DNA from: Pseudomonadota bacterium
Lineage (GTDB): Bacteria > Pseudomonadota > Alphaproteobacteria > Azospirillales > Azospirillaceae
DNA length: 26,525 nucleotides
Reading direction: 5' to 3'
NCBI GenBank assembly: GCA_023411035.1
Contig: JAEYPE010000242.1
Coordinates: forward strand, 1-26,525
Shown: positions 23,692-26,525 of the stretch, piece after piece
How positions within the stretch are numbered: position 1 is the first letter of the stretch
Layout of the letters: every line of letters starts with the position of its first letter
Position numbers and translations under genes: made by a program
The notes under the pieces: generated by a model
What the model was told of the DNA's origin: nothing
The model's input: the letters and a program-made list of their open reading frames with translations, nothing else
The model's database searches: none

Positions 23692-26496
23692 ATGCCTGAC
23701 GCCCTGCTGCTCCTGGCCGCCACCGGCCTTCCGTTCGTCGGCGCGATCGTCGCCGGGCTGCTGCCCACGCACGCACGCAACACCGCGGCGTGGCTGGCCG
23801 GCCTCATCGCCTTCATCGGGCTTCTTCTGGTGTGGGCCGCCTATTCGACGGTGGCGGCGGGCGGTGTGGTCCGCCACACGATGACCTGGATGCCGACCCT
23901 CGGACTCGATTTCGTGCTGCGGATGGACGGCTTCGCCTGGCTGTTCGCGGGGCTGGTGTTCGGGGTCGGCGCGCTCGTCGTGCTCTATGCGCGCTATTAC
24001 ATGTCGGCGGACGATCCGGTCCCACGCTTCTTCGCGTTCCTGCTGGCCTTCATGGGGTCCATGACGGGGGTGGTCCTGTCCGGCAACCTGATCCAGCTTG
24101 CCTTCTTCTGGGAGCTGACAAGCCTCTTCTCCTTCCTGCTGATCGGCTACTGGCACCACACGGCGGCGGCGCGCGACGGCGCGCGCATCGCGCTGACCAT
24201 CACCGCCACCGGCGGGCTGTGCCTGTTCGCGGGCGTGATGCTGCTGGGCCACATCGTCGGCAGCTACAACCTGGACGTCGTGCTGGCGTCGGGCGACAAG
24301 ATACGCTCACACGCGCTCTACCTGCCGGCGCTGATCCTCATCCTGATGGGCGCCCTGACCAAGAGCGCGCAGTTCCCGTTCCATTTCTGGCTGCCGCAGG
24401 CGATGGCGGCGCCGACGCCGGTCTCGGCGTTCCTGCATTCGGCGACCATGGTCAAGGCCGGGGTATTTCTGCTGGCGCGCCTGTATCCGGCGTTGTCGGA
24501 TTCGGAATGGTGGTTCTACCTGGTCAGCATGACCGGCCTGGCCACCCTGCTGATCGGCGCGATCATGGCGCTGTTCCAGCACGACCTCAAGGGGCTGCTG
24601 GCCTACTCGACCATCAGCCACCTGGGCCTGATCACCCTGCTGTTCGGCCTCGACTCGCGCCTGGCGGCGGTGGCGGCGATCTTCCATATAATCAACCACG
24701 CCACCTTCAAGGCCTCGCTGTTCATGGCCGCCGGCATCATCGACCACGAGACCGGCACCCGCGACATGCGGCGCATCAACGGCTTGCTGAAGTACATGCC
24801 GCACACGGCGGTGCTGGCGATGATCGCCTCGCTGGCCATGGCCGGCGTGCCCTTGCTCAACGGCTTCCTGAGCAAGGAAATGTTCTTCGCCGAAACCCTC
24901 GACCAGCACCTGCTGGGCAGCTTCTACTGGACCATCCCGGCGCTAGCGACTCTGGCTGGCGCGTTCTCGGTCGCCTACTCGCTGCGTTTCGTGCACGACG
25001 TGTTCTTCAATGGCGAGCCCATCGACCTGCCCAAGCATCCACCGCATGAGCCGGCACGCTATATGAAGATTCCGGTGGAAATCCTGGTGCTGCTGTGCCT
25101 GATGGTGGGGATGCTGCCGGCCTATACCGTGGCGCCACTGCTGGCGGCGGCGGTGGGCGGAACCTTGAATGGCATGGTGCCCGACTACAGCCTGACGATC
25201 TGGCACGGTTTCAACCTGCCGCTGCTGATGAGCGTAGTCGCGCTGGTCGGCGGGGTGCTGATCTATGCGCTGCGTAAGTGGATATTCCTCTGGTACGAAG
25301 GGCTGCCCCGGGTCGATTCGCTGGAAGTGTTCAAGCGGGTGATCAGAGAGCTCACCGCCGCTGCGCGCTGGCTGACCGAATGCCTCGATAACGGCTCGCT
25401 GCAGCGCTATGTGGCGCTGGTGCTGCTCAGTTCGCTGGTGCTGGTGATCTATGCGCTGACGCCGCTGCAGGCATTGGGTGGCCCGGTCGCGCTGACCCCG
25501 CCGGATGTCTTCACCGTGTTCGGCCTGCTGGTGCTGTGCCTGGCCTCGGTGCTGACGGTGCTGTTCCACCGCAAGCGGCTGGTGGCGCTGATCATCCTCA
25601 GCGTCGCCGGCATGCTGGTGGCGCTGGCGTTCGCCCGCTTCTCGGCGCCTGACCTGGCGCTGACCCAGCTGTCCGTCGAGGTGGTGACGATCATCCTGCT
25701 GATCCTGGCGCTGTACTTCCTGCCGGACCGCACGCCGGCCGAATCGAGCAGCCTGCGCATCCTGCGCGATCTGCTGCTGTCGGGCAGCATTGGTACCATC
25801 ATTGCCTTGCTCGCCTATGCCGTGTTGACGCGCCCCTACGACAGCATCGCTTCCTTCTTCCTGGAAAACAGCGTGTCGGGTGGTGGCGGCACCAACGTGG
25901 TCAACGTGATCCTGGTGGATTTCCGTGGCTTCGATACGCTCGGCGAGATCTCGGTCCTGGCGATTGCCGCAGTGGGTATCTACGGGTTGCTCCACGGCTT
26001 GCACCTGCCTTACCCGCGGCGTGATTACGGCGGACGGCTCTGGAGCACCGACAGCCATCCGATGGTGCTCGACAACCTGTCCCGTGCTGTGCTGCCGATG
26101 GCCCTGATGATTTCCGTGTTTATCTTCCTGCGCGGGCACAATCTGCCGGGTGGTGGTTTCATCGCCGGTCTGATCACCGCGGTCGCGCTGATCCTGCAAT
26201 ACATTTCCCACGGTGTGACCTGGGCGCAGGCGCGCCAGCCTTTCAGCTATCACGGCGTCGCCGGGTTGGGTGTACTGATCGCGGGGCTGACGGGGCTGGG
26301 CAGCTGGCTGTTCGGCTTCCCGTTCCTGACCTCGGCGTTCGGTCATTTCCACCTTCCATTCATCGGTGAGTTCGAGCTGGCCACGGCCATGTTGTTCGAC
26401 CTGGGCGTTTATCTGGCGGTGGTCGGGGCCACCCTGCTGATCCTGTCCAATATCGGCCACGTCAGTCAGGACGAGTCATGCAAGGAGGTGCTCTGA
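23692..26496 (+). CDS. mrpA: Monovalent cation/H+ antiporter subunit A, fused A/B type (MrpA/PhaAB)
   Basis: 934 residues, an inner-membrane protein with about 20 or more helices. Residues about 1-500 are a NuoL-like antiporter domain. It has the conserved Glu141 in FFWELTSLFSFLLIGYWHH, Lys224 in ALTKSAQFPFHFWLP, and Lys255 in FLHSATMVKAGVF, which relay protons in complex I and Mrp. The rest is the MrpA extension plus a C-terminal MrpB-like domain (FIFLRGHNLPGGGFIAGL, family motif GHNxPGGGFxGGL). It works in a multi-subunit complex exchanging Na+ or K+ for H+. The 5' part has codon use like its neighbours (about 73% GC in 24181-24240); later stretches drop to 55-57% (26101-26160, 26341-26400) and look Pseudomonas-like. 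The stop overlaps the mrpC start. Confidence 0.95.
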   Translation: MPDALLLLAATGLPFVGAIVAGLLPTHARNTAAWLAGLIAFIGLLLVWAAYSTVAAGGVVRHTMTWMPTLGLDFVLRMDGFAWLFAGLVFGVGALVVLYARYYMSADDPVPRFFAFLLAFMGSMTGVVLSGNLIQLAFFWELTSLFSFLLIGYWHHTAAARDGARIALTITATGGLCLFAGVMLLGHIVGSYNLDVVLASGDKIRSHALYLPALILILMGALTKSAQFPFHFWLPQAMAAPTPVSAFLHSATMVKAGVFLLARLYPALSDSEWWFYLVSMTGLATLLIGAIMALFQHDLKGLLAYSTISHLGLITLLFGLDSRLAAVAAIFHIINHATFKASLFMAAGIIDHETGTRDMRRINGLLKYMPHTAVLAMIASLAMAGVPLLNGFLSKEMFFAETLDQHLLGSFYWTIPALATLAGAFSVAYSLRFVHDVFFNGEPIDLPKHPPHEPARYMKIPVEILVLLCLMVGMLPAYTVAPLLAAAVGGTLNGMVPDYSLTIWHGFNLPLLMSVVALVGGVLIYALRKWIFLWYEGLPRVDSLEVFKRVIRELTAAARWLTECLDNGSLQRYVALVLLSSLVLVIYALTPLQALGGPVALTPPDVFTVFGLLVLCLASVLTVLFHRKRLVALIILSVAGMLVALAFARFSAPDLALTQLSVEVVTIILLILALYFLPDRTPAESSSLRILRDLLLSGSIGTIIALLAYAVLTRPYDSIASFFLENSVSGGGGTNVVNVILVDFRGFDTLGEISVLAIAAVGIYGLLHGLHLPYPRRDYGGRLWSTDSHPMVLDNLSRAVLPMALMISVFIFLRGHNLPGGGFIAGLITAVALILQYISHGVTWAQARQPFSYHGVAGLGVLIAGLTGLGSWLFGFPFLTSAFGHFHLPFIGEFELATAMLFDLGVYLAVVGATLLILSNIGHVSQDESCKEVL

Positions 26497-26525
26497 TGGA
26501 AGCGGTACTGGCGATAACGCTGGGC
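26496..26525 (+). CDS. mrpC: Antiporter subunit C (MrpC/PhaC), first 10 codons
   Basis: ATG at 26496 overlaps the mrpA stop (TGATG) and has aaggaggtg upstream, an excellent ribosome-binding site. The ten visible codons read MEAVLAITLG, consistent with the hydrophobic N-terminus of the NuoK-like subunit C that follows A/B in Mrp/Pha operons. The gene runs off the window, so the call relies on operon order. Confidence 0.7.
   Translation, partial: MEAVLAITLG

Overview
The window is GC-rich, uses alphaproteobacterial-style codons, and carries a red-type (form IC) RuBisCO operon, a CheD, a long-form PurC and a fused MrpA/B antiporter subunit. Together these suggest an Azospirillum-like member of the Rhodospirillales. 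This is an inference from gene content and protein style; no 16S rRNA or other marker is present.

Layout. Positions 1-627 hold mobile-element debris: the end of an IS66 transposase, a frameshifted IstB fragment of an IS21-type element, and an IS6-like transposase remnant on the minus strand. A porin gene follows (minus). From 7742 down to 1861 runs one minus-strand, tightly packed, decaying locus. It encodes a large SyrD/PvdE-like ABC exporter with an unusual N-terminal repeat array (two in-frame TAGs, two frameshifts), an SPFH/prohibitin-like membrane protein (one frameshift), an ABC membrane domain fused to half a SET domain, and a GNAT-like protein with an in-frame TGA. This is the most unusual part of the window: it looks like the remains of a dedicated peptide-export or peptide-modification system for which I know no name.

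From 7824 to 15678 is the Calvin-Benson-Bassham block: divergent cbbR, then cbbL-cbbS-cbbX-cbbF-cbbP-cbbA-cbbZ. These genes encode RuBisCO, its activase, FBPase/SBPase, phosphoribulokinase, aldolase and phosphoglycolate phosphatase. Transketolase and GAPDH genes are not in the cluster. The cbbR-cbbL gap contains a perfect inverted repeat and three TTA triplets spaced 10 bp apart, fitting CbbR operators.

From 15710 to 22626 is a mixed set of housekeeping or accessory genes: cheD without chemotaxis neighbours, a PBP4-type D-Ala-D-Ala carboxypeptidase, a large FHA-domain protein, an Sfp-type phosphopantetheinyl transferase, purC, and a D-2-hydroxyacid dehydrogenase coupled to purC. After a 470-bp intergenic stretch with hairpins come a PtsN-like EIIA protein and the start of an Mrp/Pha cation/proton antiporter operon (mrpA/B fusion, then the first codons of mrpC). 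The base composition of mrpA drifts from about 70% GC at its 5' end to below 60% in stretches near its 3' end, which suggests a mosaic or foreign origin for the 3' part.
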